A stretch of 42,903 nucleotides of DNA, from contig JAHEJY010000008.1 in assembly GCA_024638625.1 (NCBI GenBank), positions 1 through 42,903 on the forward strand. The letters are read 5' to 3'. Below, piece after piece: positions 35,247-42,903 of this stretch. The notes beneath the pieces are model-generated. The model worked only from the letters and a program-made list of their open reading frames with translations. It was not told the DNA's origin and did not search any database. The position numbers were made by a program, and so were the translations under genes. Numbering within the stretch: the first letter of the stretch is position 1; each line of letters begins with the position of its first letter. This DNA is from Actinomycetes bacterium. GTDB taxonomy: Bacteria > Actinomycetota > Acidimicrobiia > Spongiisociales > SHLN01.

Positions 35247-35282
35247 CATACGGGTCGCAGAGACCATACGGGTCGCAGAGAC
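35247..35282. repeat. Tandem 18-base direct repeat (two copies)
   Basis: CATACGGGTCGCAGAGAC occurs twice with no spacer. Two perfect copies in non-coding DNA could be recent slippage or paired protein-binding sites. Not seen elsewhere in the window. Confidence 0.75.
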
Positions 35283-35454
35283 ACTGCGGCCCACAGGAAA
35301 CCCTCAGATTTATCAGTGACACTCAGACCAACCAGCCATCCATACAGCTTTTGGCAACGAACCAATCATCACCAGCAACCAACTACTGAAATACCCGCAC
35401 TAAAGAAAATTTCCAGATAGGTCGAATGATCGGCGTGTCTGGAGAGGAGGCAGA

Positions 35455-36411
35455 ATGGCAGCACCACGAGCGGTGCGTCCAAATCCCGTAATCGATGAAC
35501 GGGGACGACTGACTACCGATCTGGTGAGTCAGTATTTATCCGCGATCGGTGACTATGACCTGTTGACGGCCGACCAGGAAGTCGAGCTGGCCCAGGCCAT
35601 CGAAGCGGGAGACGCCGCACAAAAGCAACTAGACAAACAAAAAGTATCGACTCAACGACGCGAACAACTCAAACGACAGGTGCGGCTCGGCAATCGAGCG
35701 AAGGACACGTTCTTGAATGCGAACCTTCGTCTCGTGGTCTCCAACGCCCGCCGGTATGCAAATGCCAACGGACTGGACTTTCTGGACCTCGTCCAGGAAG
35801 GGAACCTCGGCTTGATCAGGGCCGTAGAAAAGTTCGATTGGCGAAAGGGATTCAAGTTCTCGACCTATGCCACCTGGTGGATTCGTCAAGCGATCACCCG
35901 GGCGATTGCACAGCAATCACGGACAGTTCGGATTCCCGTCCATCTGCACGACACAGTTGGAACCGTTCGTCGCACACAGGCTTCGATGAAGGCAGACCTC
36001 GGCCGCGACCCCACTGCTGAGGAGCTGGCTGAAGAGACCGGCCTCGAACTCGAGAAAGTCAAAATGGCGCTCGAGGTCTCGGACACGGTTTCACTCGACA
36101 CCCCGGTAGGCGAAGACGGCGACGCATTCCTGGGCGATTTCATCCAGGATGCCGCCGCCGAAAATCCGCAGCAAGTTGCCGTGGTTTCGGAGGTCACCGA
36201 TGCACTCATGGGTTCGATCGACAAGCTACCGGAGCGCGAGGCCAAGATCTTGACGCTCCGCTATGGACTGGCCGACGGCCGTCCCTGGCCGCTCAAAGAG
36301 GTCGCAGCCGAGGTCGGACTCACACCCGACCGGGTTCGCCAGCTCGAGCGCAGCTCGATCGCCCGGATCCGTGAGGACACGGACTGGACCGAGGACCCCC
36401 GCAGCAACTAG
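35455..36411 (+). CDS. RNA polymerase sigma factor, group 2 sigma-70 (SigB/HrdB-like)
   Basis: A 318-residue primary-like sigma factor without the long region 1.1. Region 1.2 is [27 protein letters not shown]; region 2 is [34 protein letters not shown] and [22 protein letters not shown]; region 3 starts with [10 protein letters not shown]; region 4.2 is [19 protein letters not shown]. All parts needed to read -10 and -35 boxes are present. The length fits alternative, non-essential group 2 factors rather than the housekeeping RpoD. Strong ribosome binding site; its own terminator follows. No anti-sigma factor is adjacent. Confidence 0.92.
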   Translation: MAAPRAVRPNPVIDERGRLTTDLVSQYLSAIGDYDLLTADQEVELAQAIEAGDAAQKQLDKQKVSTQRREQLKRQVRLGNRAKDTFLNANLRLVVSNARRYANANGLDFLDLVQEGNLGLIRAVEKFDWRKGFKFSTYATWWIRQAITRAIAQQSRTVRIPVHLHDTVGTVRRTQASMKADLGRDPTAEELAEETGLELEKVKMALEVSDTVSLDTPVGEDGDAFLGDFIQDAAAENPQQVAVVSEVTDALMGSIDKLPEREAKILTLRYGLADGRPWPLKEVAAEVGLTPDRVRQLERSSIARIREDTDWTEDPRSN

Positions 36412-36443
36412 CGCACGCTCGAACACCTGCAACTGATACGAGT

Positions 36444-36475
36444 AAGAAGTGGCAGCCTCGCGGCTGCCACTTCTT
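36444..36475 (+). terminator. Intrinsic terminator after sigma factor gene
   Basis: AAGAAGTGGCAGCC and GGCTGCCACTTCTT form a perfect 14-bp stem with a TCGC loop, followed by T-rich sequence and located 33 bases after the sigma stop codon. The A and T tracts inside the stem would let it work in both directions. Confidence 0.88.
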
Positions 36476-36538
36476 TATGGTCCCGCCACCAGGGGATGAA
36501 TGCCCGCGTATGCTGGGGAATCGGCCTGAAGGACCCTT

Positions 36539-37168
36539 GTGCGCGGGATCGATCTGTTCCTCAACCTGGCCTACGTCACATATGTCGTTGCCCCGGCCAT
36601 CAAGAACGAGTTGTGGTTACGCATACTTCTGGCGATCAACGCGATCGCATTCTCGATCTGGGGGACACTGATAGGCAACGGTTCGGTGATCTTCTGGAAC
36701 GTACTTTTCGCAACAGTCAGCGCCTTCGCCATCGTGCGGCTGCTCAGAGAGCGCAGAATTGTCGTCTTGCCACCGGACGTCGAGTCGGTCCGTGACAGCT
36801 TGTTCCCCGCGGTTTCTAATCGCGACTTTCTCTTGTTCTGGAGTCTGGGCGAGACTCAACGGATCACCGATGGGAGCCTCACAGTTGAGGGTCAACCGGT
36901 AGCCCGGCTGTTCCTCCTCGTGAATGGTGCGGCCTCGGTGCGTATAAGGGACGAGGAAGTCGCTCAACTAGGAGCCCATCAATTTGTTGGCGAAATGGCA
37001 TTCGTCACCAGCCAGCCTGCATCTGCAAGCGTGCGGATTACGCAGCCCACCAGCGTTCACTCCTGGGCATTTTCTGACCTGGAAACCCTCAACTCCTTAG
37101 AACCCCGCTTGGTGGCCCCACTATTGAGAACCGTGAACCGTGATCTGGCAGAAAAGCTGCGTGTGTGA
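36539..37168 (+). CDS. Popeye-like membrane protein with cyclic nucleotide-binding-like domain
   Basis: A 209-residue protein arranged like the Popeye (POPDC) family: an N-terminal membrane domain of about three helices (LAYVTYVVAPAI, WLRILLAINAIAFSIWGTLI, VIFWNVLFATVSAFAIVRLL) and a cytoplasmic beta-roll domain from about residue 85. Popeye-like points are IFWNVLFA, the roll segments FLLVNGAASVRI and FVGEMAFVT, the Trp in SVHSWAF and the end VNRDLAEKL. The roll lacks the canonical CRP-type phosphate-binding cassette, so any nucleotide binding would be atypical, as in animal Popeye proteins. It starts at GTG 36539 after GAAGGA. Function in bacteria is unknown. Confidence 0.78.
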   Translation: MRGIDLFLNLAYVTYVVAPAIKNELWLRILLAINAIAFSIWGTLIGNGSVIFWNVLFATVSAFAIVRLLRERRIVVLPPDVESVRDSLFPAVSNRDFLLFWSLGETQRITDGSLTVEGQPVARLFLLVNGAASVRIRDEEVAQLGAHQFVGEMAFVTSQPASASVRITQPTSVHSWAFSDLETLNSLEPRLVAPLLRTVNRDLAEKLRV

Positions 37169-37198
37169 TCCGAAGACGTCCGGCTAGCCTGATCTTTC

Positions 37199-37531
37199 GT
37201 GCGCACGATCTTGTTCGTTCACTGGAATGCCGGCGAGGCAGCCGAACTCATCAAGCCACTACTGCGTCGTTGGGCTGTCGAGGTCGAATGCGACGATGGG
37301 GCCGCGGTATGGCGGAAAGTCAAAGAATCGGCCCCCCGTACGGTGGTGATCTCCCTCGATCGTCTACCTTCGCACGGTCGTCAGACGGCTCTTTCCATCC
37401 GAAACCCATCGTTGCCCCTGATCTTCGTCGGGGGCGAGCCCGACACGGTCAAGAACTTGAAACAAGAGATTCCAGAAGCGGTTTTCACCAGCCACAGCGA
37501 GCTGTCGAAGGTACTCGCCGGCCTCGGCTAG
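37199..37531 (+). CDS. Small degenerate receiver-like protein
   Basis: A 110-residue single-domain protein with the beta/alpha alternation of a response regulator receiver: strands ILFVHW, VEVECDD, TVVISLD, PLIFVGG and AVFTSH. The paired acidic residues after strand 1 are missing and the loop after SLD is one residue short compared with receivers, so phosphorylation is doubtful. The GTG start has no ribosome binding site. It lies 30 bases after the Popeye-like gene on the same strand and may work with it. The receiver call is by pattern only. Confidence 0.6.
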   Translation: MRTILFVHWNAGEAAELIKPLLRRWAVEVECDDGAAVWRKVKESAPRTVVISLDRLPSHGRQTALSIRNPSLPLIFVGGEPDTVKNLKQEIPEAVFTSHSELSKVLAGLG

Positions 37532-37548
37532 CTGTCCGTCTCCTTGGC

Positions 37549-37929
37549 TCACTCGGGGATTTGTTCAACCCGTTTGGCAGGATCAACGGTCGTGGTGCGC
37601 TCAGCCGCCCGCAACTCCGACCTGAGATCGTGTATTCGCTGATCCTGTTCGAGAATCCGGTTCGCCATGTCGAGTTCCGATGCGCTCTTCTCGCGAAGTC
37701 TCGACTCGGCCTCAATCTCTTTGATACGAAGCTGATGCCGGTGGGTCATCAAGGCCATACCGACCCCGGCACCTACGATCGTGATCAACACGAGGCCTAC
37801 GATCACCAGCGCAATGGCACTGTCTGCCACAGCGATGATCGGAATCGAAAGACCCATCGCGGCCGGCAACAGCCAGATGAAATCGCCAGGGCTGGATTCC
37901 TTCTCGTCTTCTTTGCGGGACCTCGCCAT
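37549..37929 (-). CDS. Hypothetical small membrane protein with coiled coil
   Basis: A 126-residue protein: two hydrophobic helices near the N-terminus (FIWLLPAAMGLSIPIIAVADS and IALVIVGLVLITIVGAGVGMAL) followed by a charged coiled coil (IKEIEAESRLREKSASELDMANRILEQD by pattern, residues about 68-115). I do not recognise the family. The layout recalls small scaffold proteins of envelope stress systems, but there is no sequence motif to support that. It follows the NUDIX gene by 14 bases on the same strand. Confidence 0.7.
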   Translation of the reverse strand: MARSRKEDEKESSPGDFIWLLPAAMGLSIPIIAVADSAIALVIVGLVLITIVGAGVGMALMTHRHQLRIKEIEAESRLREKSASELDMANRILEQDQRIHDLRSELRAAERTTTVDPAKRVEQIPE

Positions 37930-37943
37930 TCGACGATCCTACA

Positions 37944-38717
37944 TCAAACGGTTTCGGGACCTTCAAACGAATCATGGTCCACCGCGAGGCCGCCTTCGAA
38001 CGGAACGATGCGGGGCAGGATGGGACCAGGGTTGCGTCCCCGGGCGTCCCGGATCACGGTTTCGACGCTAGGAAACTGGGCGAGGTCCACGAGATTGCGA
38101 CGAGTGGGAAGGATTATCTGCACGTCGCCCCGCTCAGCCGCCACCAGCGCTTCGCCGGGACGCATCCACTGCGAGTCGGTCGTTTCGACGTCATCATGTT
38201 CTGCAACCTGGCCTACCGGGACCTCGGCAACGAAGAACCGGGTATCGAATCGCTTCGGGAGGCCTTCGGGTGTGATCCACCATGACCACCAATGAAGCTG
38301 ACCGAGTTCGAGTACGAGATCGTTTTCGTGCAACCACGGTCGCCAGTCGGCCGTATCGCCCCTACTGGCCATGCGAGATCGCAATGCCTGTGTGTCTTCA
38401 CTGGCGACGAAGCCGGGATCGATTGGTTCGCCGGCCCGGGTCGCCAGCAGCACGCCGGCCTCCTCGAACGTCTCGCGCACGGCGGCGATATACAGCGAGA
38501 GCACCATTTCGGGTGATGAACGGAACCGATCGGCTTCCCCGTCCGGATCGATCCCGGACCACGATTCAAGCTCCACATCCGACTCGTCCACCTTTCCACC
38601 GGGGAACACGAATGCGCCTCCGACGAAGTCTGACTCGATATGGCGTTCCAGCATGAACACTTCTAGCGCTGCCTGCTCGTCGCGCAACAGCAGCACGGTG
38701 GCGGCGTCGTGGATCAT
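37944..38717 (-). CDS. NUDIX hydrolase (NUDT19-like, long insert)
   Basis: A 257-residue NUDIX protein. The box is split: the FPGGKVDESD part is separated from AAVRETFEEAGVLL by an insert of roughly 27 residues. This layout is found in the NUDT19-like group, which includes CoA diphosphatases. The metal-binding REXXEEXG core is intact. I start it at ATG 38717 (MIHDAATVLLLRD); the ORF-track start at 38780 extends into the upstream gene. It lies 13 bases after the ThDP enzyme gene, and a CoA-linked substrate would fit if that enzyme is an acyl-CoA lyase. Confidence 0.88.
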   Translation of the reverse strand: MIHDAATVLLLRDEQAALEVFMLERHIESDFVGGAFVFPGGKVDESDVELESWSGIDPDGEADRFRSSPEMVLSLYIAAVRETFEEAGVLLATRAGEPIDPGFVASEDTQALRSRMASRGDTADWRPWLHENDLVLELGQLHWWSWWITPEGLPKRFDTRFFVAEVPVGQVAEHDDVETTDSQWMRPGEALVAAERGDVQIILPTRRNLVDLAQFPSVETVIRDARGRNPGPILPRIVPFEGGLAVDHDSFEGPETV

Positions 38718-38730
38718 GAACCCCGGGTCG

Positions 38731-40353
38731 TCACTGCGAGTAATTAGACGACATGCGGATCGACTCCTCGAGATGCACATTCACCAACGCAGGCAACCCG
38801 CTCGCCTCGGCCCGTTCGAGCGCAGGGCGGATTTCTTTCGCGGTGGTGACCAGCTCTCCGTAGCCTCCCATGGACTCCACGACCGAGTGGTATGGCCGTC
38901 GGCCGAGGTCGGTGGCCACCACCCGATCGGGGTAGAACGAACGATGAAACGTCTTGATGTTGTTCCAGACACCGTCGTTTCCGACCACGCCGATGATGGG
39001 CAACCCGAGCCGCACAAACGTGTCGTACTCCATGCCGTTGAAGCCGAACCCTCCGTCGCCAAAGACGATGCCTACCCGAGCTTCGGGGTGAACGACCTTG
39101 GCGGCGAGTGCATAACCGGGTCCGGTGCCCAATGATCCAAACGGTCCGGGATCCAAGACACGCCCGGGTTGCGAGATCTGCAGCCACCGCGCGGTAGTCG
39201 AAACGATGTCGCCACCATCGACCGCCACGATCGCATCCGGTCCGAAAAACCCGGCTACTTCGCGTCCGAAAGCCTGGGGTGGCACGAGATCGGATTCGGT
39301 GTCTGCCTCATCTTGAGCCCGGGCTCGCAGGTCGGCTTCGGCCTGTTGCAGGTCGCCGGCGAACTGGCCAATCGGCCTCCCTTCCGGCAGGTGATAGAGC
39401 AGGTCCTCAACGACCCGGATCGGGTCGGCTGTCACTCCGACCTCGGCCGGCCGATTCCACCCGATTCTCGTCTCATCGGCGTCGACGTGGATGACTGTCG
39501 CCTCTCGACCGATCTTGCTGCCGTAGCCAGTTCGAAAATCCCAATCGACACCGAGCGCAAACACGACGTCGGCGCCGGCAAACGCGGCCGATCGAGTGCG
39601 GTTGCCCAGGAGGGGATGATCGTGCGGTAAAGCCCCGCGGGCGGCTCCATTCAGATAGGTCGGTGCCTGGAGACGGTCCGCCAAATCGATCAGCACGTGG
39701 GCGTTAACGGGGCGGATCCCGCTGCCGGCAAACACCACGACCTTGTCGGATGCGATGAGGCGGGCCGCGATGTCCTCGAGAACCGAGATCGGGGCCCCTA
39801 TGGGATCCGGTCGGTAGAACCGGGGCCAGTCGATGTGGTCCTCGTCCACGACATCCGCCTGAACGTCGAGGGGAACGTCGAGGAACACCGGACCGCCACG
39901 GCCGCTGAATGCATGTCTTGACGCCGTCGCGATGTAGTCGGCCAGCCGATTGGTCTCCCAGGCGGTTGCCGCCCACCTCGTGACCGAAGCCACCGCTTTG
40001 GGGTGGTCCATCTCCTGGAGACCACCTTTCAACTCCTGGCGAATCGGATGGCGCCCTCCGAGGAGGAGCATCGGACTCGAGGCGTGGAGTGCGGTGGCCA
40101 GCGCGGTCACGGAATCGGTCACTCCCGGGCCGGCGGTCACCGCGGCAACCCCTAAACGACCGGTCAGCCGGGTGTATGCCTCGGCCGCGTGGCCGGCGGC
40201 CTGCTCGTGACGGACGTCCACCACCCGAATTCCTTCGGAGACACAGCCATCAAGAATCGGCACGATGTGTCCACCTGTCAGCGTGAACAGGGTATCAACC
40301 CCCTCCTGTCGAAGAGCACGGGCAATCACCTGTCCACCGTGGATTTTTGGCAT
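38731..40353 (-). CDS. Thiamine diphosphate enzyme, acetolactate synthase-like
   Basis: A 540-residue ThDP-dependent enzyme with the three usual domains. The catalytic Glu50 lies in VRHEQAAGHAAEAYTR, the central domain follows from about 190, and the ThDP/Mg motif is GDGGFGFNGMEYDT...GNDGVWNN. It resembles acetolactate synthase large subunits and the oxalyl-CoA decarboxylase/2-hydroxyacyl-CoA lyase group. No small regulatory subunit (ilvN) or other branched-chain gene is nearby, so a biosynthetic ALS role is doubtful. It is the first gene of a minus-strand set with NUDIX and the small membrane protein. A hairpin lies in its leader. Confidence 0.88.
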   Translation of the reverse strand: MPKIHGGQVIARALRQEGVDTLFTLTGGHIVPILDGCVSEGIRVVDVRHEQAAGHAAEAYTRLTGRLGVAAVTAGPGVTDSVTALATALHASSPMLLLGGRHPIRQELKGGLQEMDHPKAVASVTRWAATAWETNRLADYIATASRHAFSGRGGPVFLDVPLDVQADVVDEDHIDWPRFYRPDPIGAPISVLEDIAARLIASDKVVVFAGSGIRPVNAHVLIDLADRLQAPTYLNGAARGALPHDHPLLGNRTRSAAFAGADVVFALGVDWDFRTGYGSKIGREATVIHVDADETRIGWNRPAEVGVTADPIRVVEDLLYHLPEGRPIGQFAGDLQQAEADLRARAQDEADTESDLVPPQAFGREVAGFFGPDAIVAVDGGDIVSTTARWLQISQPGRVLDPGPFGSLGTGPGYALAAKVVHPEARVGIVFGDGGFGFNGMEYDTFVRLGLPIIGVVGNDGVWNNIKTFHRSFYPDRVVATDLGRRPYHSVVESMGGYGELVTTAKEIRPALERAEASGLPALVNVHLEESIRMSSNYSQ

Positions 40354-40373
40354 GTGGCAACAGTAATGCCCGG

Positions 40374-40422
40374 GGCACAGCTGGGTCCGGGAGGGTAATT
40401 CCGCCGGATCCGAGCTGGTGCC
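40374..40422. repeat. Long imperfect hairpin between divergent genes
   Basis: GGCAC, AGCT and GGGTCCGG pair with CCGGATCC, AGCT and GTGCC, with two single-base bulges and a 13-base loop, for 17 paired bases. It lies in the leader of the ThDP gene (minus) and ahead of the surface protein (plus). It could be an attenuator, an operator or a divergent terminator. Confidence 0.55.
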
Positions 40423-40513
40423 GCCTCAAAGGAGTAAAGAAGCCGCCCAATACGGCCGAATCATCACCTGTGGATGGAGGCAGGGGTCGCAGCACGTCAG
40501 GAACGGCTTATCC

Positions 40514-42903
40514 ATGCGTAGAACGTTCGGACATATCCTTCTTTTGCTCGGCCTCGTCCTCTACACCCTCGTCCCCGTAGACGCAGCGGCGGTCGAGATC
40601 CCCACCCCTTCTTCGACAGCCTTCCAACAAACCACCGGGCGCGACGCCGGCCTCAATATTGGTGACTGGTACACCAATGCCGCCGGCGGAGACACCATCC
40701 ATCACATCGACGTCGAAGTCGGCTGCAATTGGCCTGCCACGACTCCGGTGACGATTGCAGTGTTCGATCCGGAAATCAATGTGGGCTATGGGACCGTGGC
40801 ACCCTATGCCATTGACGAGGTTCGCGGTACCGCCGATACCACTCGTTTTCAGCTCCGCAACCCGAGCGGTGGCATCCTTGTTCCCTGGAGAAGCTTCACC
40901 TCGACCAACGGGTCGGACGGCCGGTGGGTCGAGATGCTGACGTTTCGCCCTAGTGATCTGCCCGCGGCAGATCGGTGTGGTACGTTCGTCCTCGAATCGG
41001 AAGTCAGCGACGGCAATCCGGCAACCCCCGAAGACGACGACAACTCCTGGCGGCTGCGCGCCAATCACGATCCTGATTGCGGGATCACACCCGGAACATG
41101 TTCGGTGGTAGGGGCTGCGTCCTCCAACCTGATGTCGGACGGGGACGAAATCGACAACCCGGATGGCCTGGCGGGGACGGGTGATGAGTTGGCGATCGGA
41201 TATACGCGCGCTTCCCAGCAGCACGGCGGCGCCGGTACAACGTGTCAGGATTACTGGTTCTTCGACGACGGTTCGAGCGGACCAACGTTCAGCGTGCGCA
41301 ACTTCGACATGGACGGCAGCGGCTCGATCACCTATTTCCCGCCGTCGGGAAGCCCGGCTTCGATAGCCGGTTCGGTGTCGGCGAACGCTGCCTGGGCATC
41401 AAACACCCTCAACACGGATCTCGGATGGTGGCGGACAGCTGTGTGTATCAACAGTGGAAACCAATACATCTTTGATGGTATCGCCGGCCGGACCGTCTAT
41501 TTTGCAACCCCTCCCGCCGAACCCAGCGTGAGTATCACGAAGGATGACGGAGTTGCCAACGCGTTGGCAGGAGATGAACTCACCTGGACCCTTCTCTTCC
41601 AGAATGACTCGATTCAGGGTTCGGGCGGCGCACCGGCATTCAACGTCACAATCACCGACACCCTGCCCGCAGGCACCACATTCTCAGATTGTTCGATATC
41701 TCCTCCGTTGACGGGTTCGTGCAGCGAGAGCGGAGGAGTGGTCAGCTTTTCGATCGATCAAAGCCTCAACGGGCAGGGAGGTGCGGCGCCAACCGGAGGA
41801 ACCGCATCGGTAACTGCGAAGGTGGACGACCTCACGGCCGGAACGTTGACGAACAGCACAACGATCAGGTATATGGACCCTTTCCTGATCGAGATGATTC
41901 CGGACAGCGACACAGACGACACGACCGTCAGCCCGTCAATCGGAGATCTTGTGTGGGACGACTTAGATGGCGACGGTATTCAGGATTCCGGAGAGCCGGG
42001 AATCGACGGAATTGTTGTCACTCTCTGGAATGCGGGCCAGACCACGGTTCTCGACACCGTCACAACCTCCGGTGGCGGCCGGTATAACTTCTCTGGCGTA
42101 AGTCCAGGCGACTACGTCATCGAGTTCGCCCAGCCCTCCGGTCTGATTCCAACCCGGACCAACGTCGGGCCCGATGGAACTGACTCTGACGCCGACCGAT
42201 CCTCCTTGACTGCCCCGGTGACCCTCGGTGCCTCGGCGAGCGATAGCTCCATCGACGCAGGATTCGTGGCACCCGGCACCATCGGCGATCTGGTCTGGGA
42301 GGATGAAAACGGAAATGGCGCGGTCGACGGCGCCGAGTCCGGGCTGGCGGGTGTGAACGTTCGGCTCTACAGCCCTGGACCCGACACGACGCTCGGAACT
42401 CCTGACGATGTGCTCGAAGCCACGATCACAACGGGGGGCACAGGCAATTACCTGTTCCCCGATCTTCTGACCGGTGGCTACCGGGTCGAAGTAGATGAAA
42501 CGTCACTGCCAGCAGGCGTCGATACCAACACCACCGGCAACCAGCCGCTCGACCTCACCCTGGCGGCAAGCGAGGACTATGTAGCTGCCGACTTCGGCTA
42601 CCGGCGCAGCGCCATCGTGGTCATCGAGACGTACACGAATGGAATCGAGGCCGATACGGCTCCGGGTCCGTATCTCCCGGTTGGATCCAGTGTTACCTGG
42701 ACCTACGAAGTCAGCAATCCGGGTCTGGTACCGCTCACGGGTCTCGTGGTCAGCGACGACGGCGGTGCCATACCTCTGTATCAGTCCGGAGATTCCAACG
42801 CCAACAACGAGCTCGATCCCGGAGAGGTCTGGATCTACGACGCAAGCGGCACCGTGTCAGCGGGCGCGTTCGCCCATAGTGGCTCGGTGGTCGCCGGCCA
42901 GAC
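40514..42903 (+). CDS. Large secreted surface protein with SdrD B-like repeats (3' partial)
   Basis: Open from ATG 40514 to the window edge, 796 codons without a stop; it is absent from the ORF track for that reason. A signal peptide (HILLLLGLVLYTLVPVDAAA) is followed by a ~300-residue Cys-containing domain I do not recognise. Next come a DUF11-like module near residue 337 (VSITKDDGVANALAGDEL, TDTLPAGTTF) and two SdrD B-like/Cna B-type repeats at about 476 and 589, each opening with IGDLVW(D/E)D and a calcium-loop-like DxDxDG or DENGNG segment. A further DUF11-like module starts near 700. It is probably a long cell-surface adhesin or matrix protein; the anchor would be beyond the window. Confidence 0.9.
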   Translation, partial: MRRTFGHILLLLGLVLYTLVPVDAAAVEIPTPSSTAFQQTTGRDAGLNIGDWYTNAAGGDTIHHIDVEVGCNWPATTPVTIAVFDPEINVGYGTVAPYAIDEVRGTADTTRFQLRNPSGGILVPWRSFTSTNGSDGRWVEMLTFRPSDLPAADRCGTFVLESEVSDGNPATPEDDDNSWRLRANHDPDCGITPGTCSVVGAASSNLMSDGDEIDNPDGLAGTGDELAIGYTRASQQHGGAGTTCQDYWFFDDGSSGPTFSVRNFDMDGSGSITYFPPSGSPASIAGSVSANAAWASNTLNTDLGWWRTAVCINSGNQYIFDGIAGRTVYFATPPAEPSVSITKDDGVANALAGDELTWTLLFQNDSIQGSGGAPAFNVTITDTLPAGTTFSDCSISPPLTGSCSESGGVVSFSIDQSLNGQGGAAPTGGTASVTAKVDDLTAGTLTNSTTIRYMDPFLIEMIPDSDTDDTTVSPSIGDLVWDDLDGDGIQDSGEPGIDGIVVTLWNAGQTTVLDTVTTSGGGRYNFSGVSPGDYVIEFAQPSGLIPTRTNVGPDGTDSDADRSSLTAPVTLGASASDSSIDAGFVAPGTIGDLVWEDENGNGAVDGAESGLAGVNVRLYSPGPDTTLGTPDDVLEATITTGGTGNYLFPDLLTGGYRVEVDETSLPAGVDTNTTGNQPLDLTLAASEDYVAADFGYRRSAIVVIETYTNGIEADTAPGPYLPVGSSVTWTYEVSNPGLVPLTGLVVSDDGGAIPLYQSGDSNANNELDPGEVWIYDASGTVSAGAFAHSGSVVAGQ

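Larger units (their letters stand above)
34682..35454. other. 773-base divergent non-coding region ahead of sigma factor
   Basis: No convincing gene. The ORFs 34560-35420 (plus) and 34730-35365 (minus) have no ribosome binding site or domain, and the first runs antisense into the SDR gene. What I do see is a perfect inverted repeat at 35018-35049, a tandem 18-base repeat at 35247-35282 and an excellent ribosome binding site (GGAGAGGAGG, 35441-35450) for the sigma gene. The region is long enough to hold promoters for both divergent operons and perhaps an RNA. Confidence 0.55.

Noticed and set aside
34730-35365. 211-codon minus-strand ORF in the sigma leader
   Set aside because: It reads through the inverted and tandem repeats, is Arg/Ser-rich and shows no domain or translation signal.
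34560-35420. 286-codon plus-strand ORF before the sigma factor
   Set aside because: It starts antisense within the SDR gene, has biased low-information composition (Arg/Ser/His-rich) and no ribosome binding site or domain.
37165-38295. 376-codon plus-strand ORF
   Set aside because: It crosses the receiver-like, coiled-coil and NUDIX genes in other frames; Arg/His-rich with no domain.
1-42903. tRNA, rRNA, CRISPR, IS element or prophage
   Set aside because: Scanning by eye for T-arm consensus, regularly spaced repeats, transposase or integrase motifs gave nothing convincing; a tool-based search would be more reliable.

Overview
This is a GC-rich, gene-dense stretch of bacterial chromosome. 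The content (GcvTHP, MetX/MetY trans-sulfhydrylation, a FadE5-like acyl-CoA dehydrogenase, LtrA, a PadR with a TATCGCGATA-type operator, secreted proteins with long threonine linkers, many GTG starts and ATGA-coupled genes) suggests a free-living actinobacterium, plausibly of the Acidimicrobiia. That placement is inferred; no rRNA or other phylogenetic marker was compared. I found no tRNA, rRNA, CRISPR array, transposase or phage gene, so the window looks like ordinary chromosome with some unusual accessory operons.

Layout. 1-4.2 kb: the glycine cleavage operon gcvT (5' end cut)-gcvH-gcvP, followed by a GerW/YtfJ-like protein and a GFA-fold protein. 5.0-5.8 kb: a PadR regulator behind a perfect 22-bp palindrome. 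5.8-11.1 kb (minus): a methionine operon, metY - alpha/beta hydrolase - metX - uridine kinase - Asp-nucleophile hydrolase - small membrane protein. 11.1-13.6 kb: YceI protein, a lipoprotein and an acidic tail-anchored protein. 13.6-14.0 kb: a convergent intergenic region rich in hairpins. 14.0-18.4 kb: a FadE-type acyl-CoA dehydrogenase divergent from a TetR-ABC-permease operon. 18.4-20.8 kb: an orphan histidine kinase divergent from a Thr-rich secreted protein. 20.8-24.5 kb: quinone oxidoreductase, MaoC hydratase and a MobA-like nucleotidyltransferase, divergent from a membrane-anchored molybdopterin oxidoreductase. 24.5-29.6 kb: an MBL hydrolase, then LtrA, two alpha/beta hydrolases and a proline-racemase-family enzyme.

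29.5-34.7 kb (minus) is the most unusual part. The genes in order of transcription are an HSDL2-like SDR, a WD40 protein, a four-helix membrane protein, a ketosynthase III fused to a heme-oxygenase-like (HDO) domain, and an unrecognised protein with several His/Glu pairs including HExxH. I read this as a candidate lipid or small-molecule pathway in which a condensing enzyme hands its product to a fused metal-dependent oxidase.

34.7-40.4 kb: a 770-bp non-coding region with an inverted repeat and a tandem repeat, a group 2 sigma-70 factor with a clear terminator, a Popeye-like membrane protein, a degenerate receiver-like protein, a small coiled-coil membrane protein, a NUDIX hydrolase and a ThDP enzyme. 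From 40.5 kb to the window end runs a large secreted surface protein with SdrD B-like repeats. It is missing from the ORF track because it has no stop codon inside the window.
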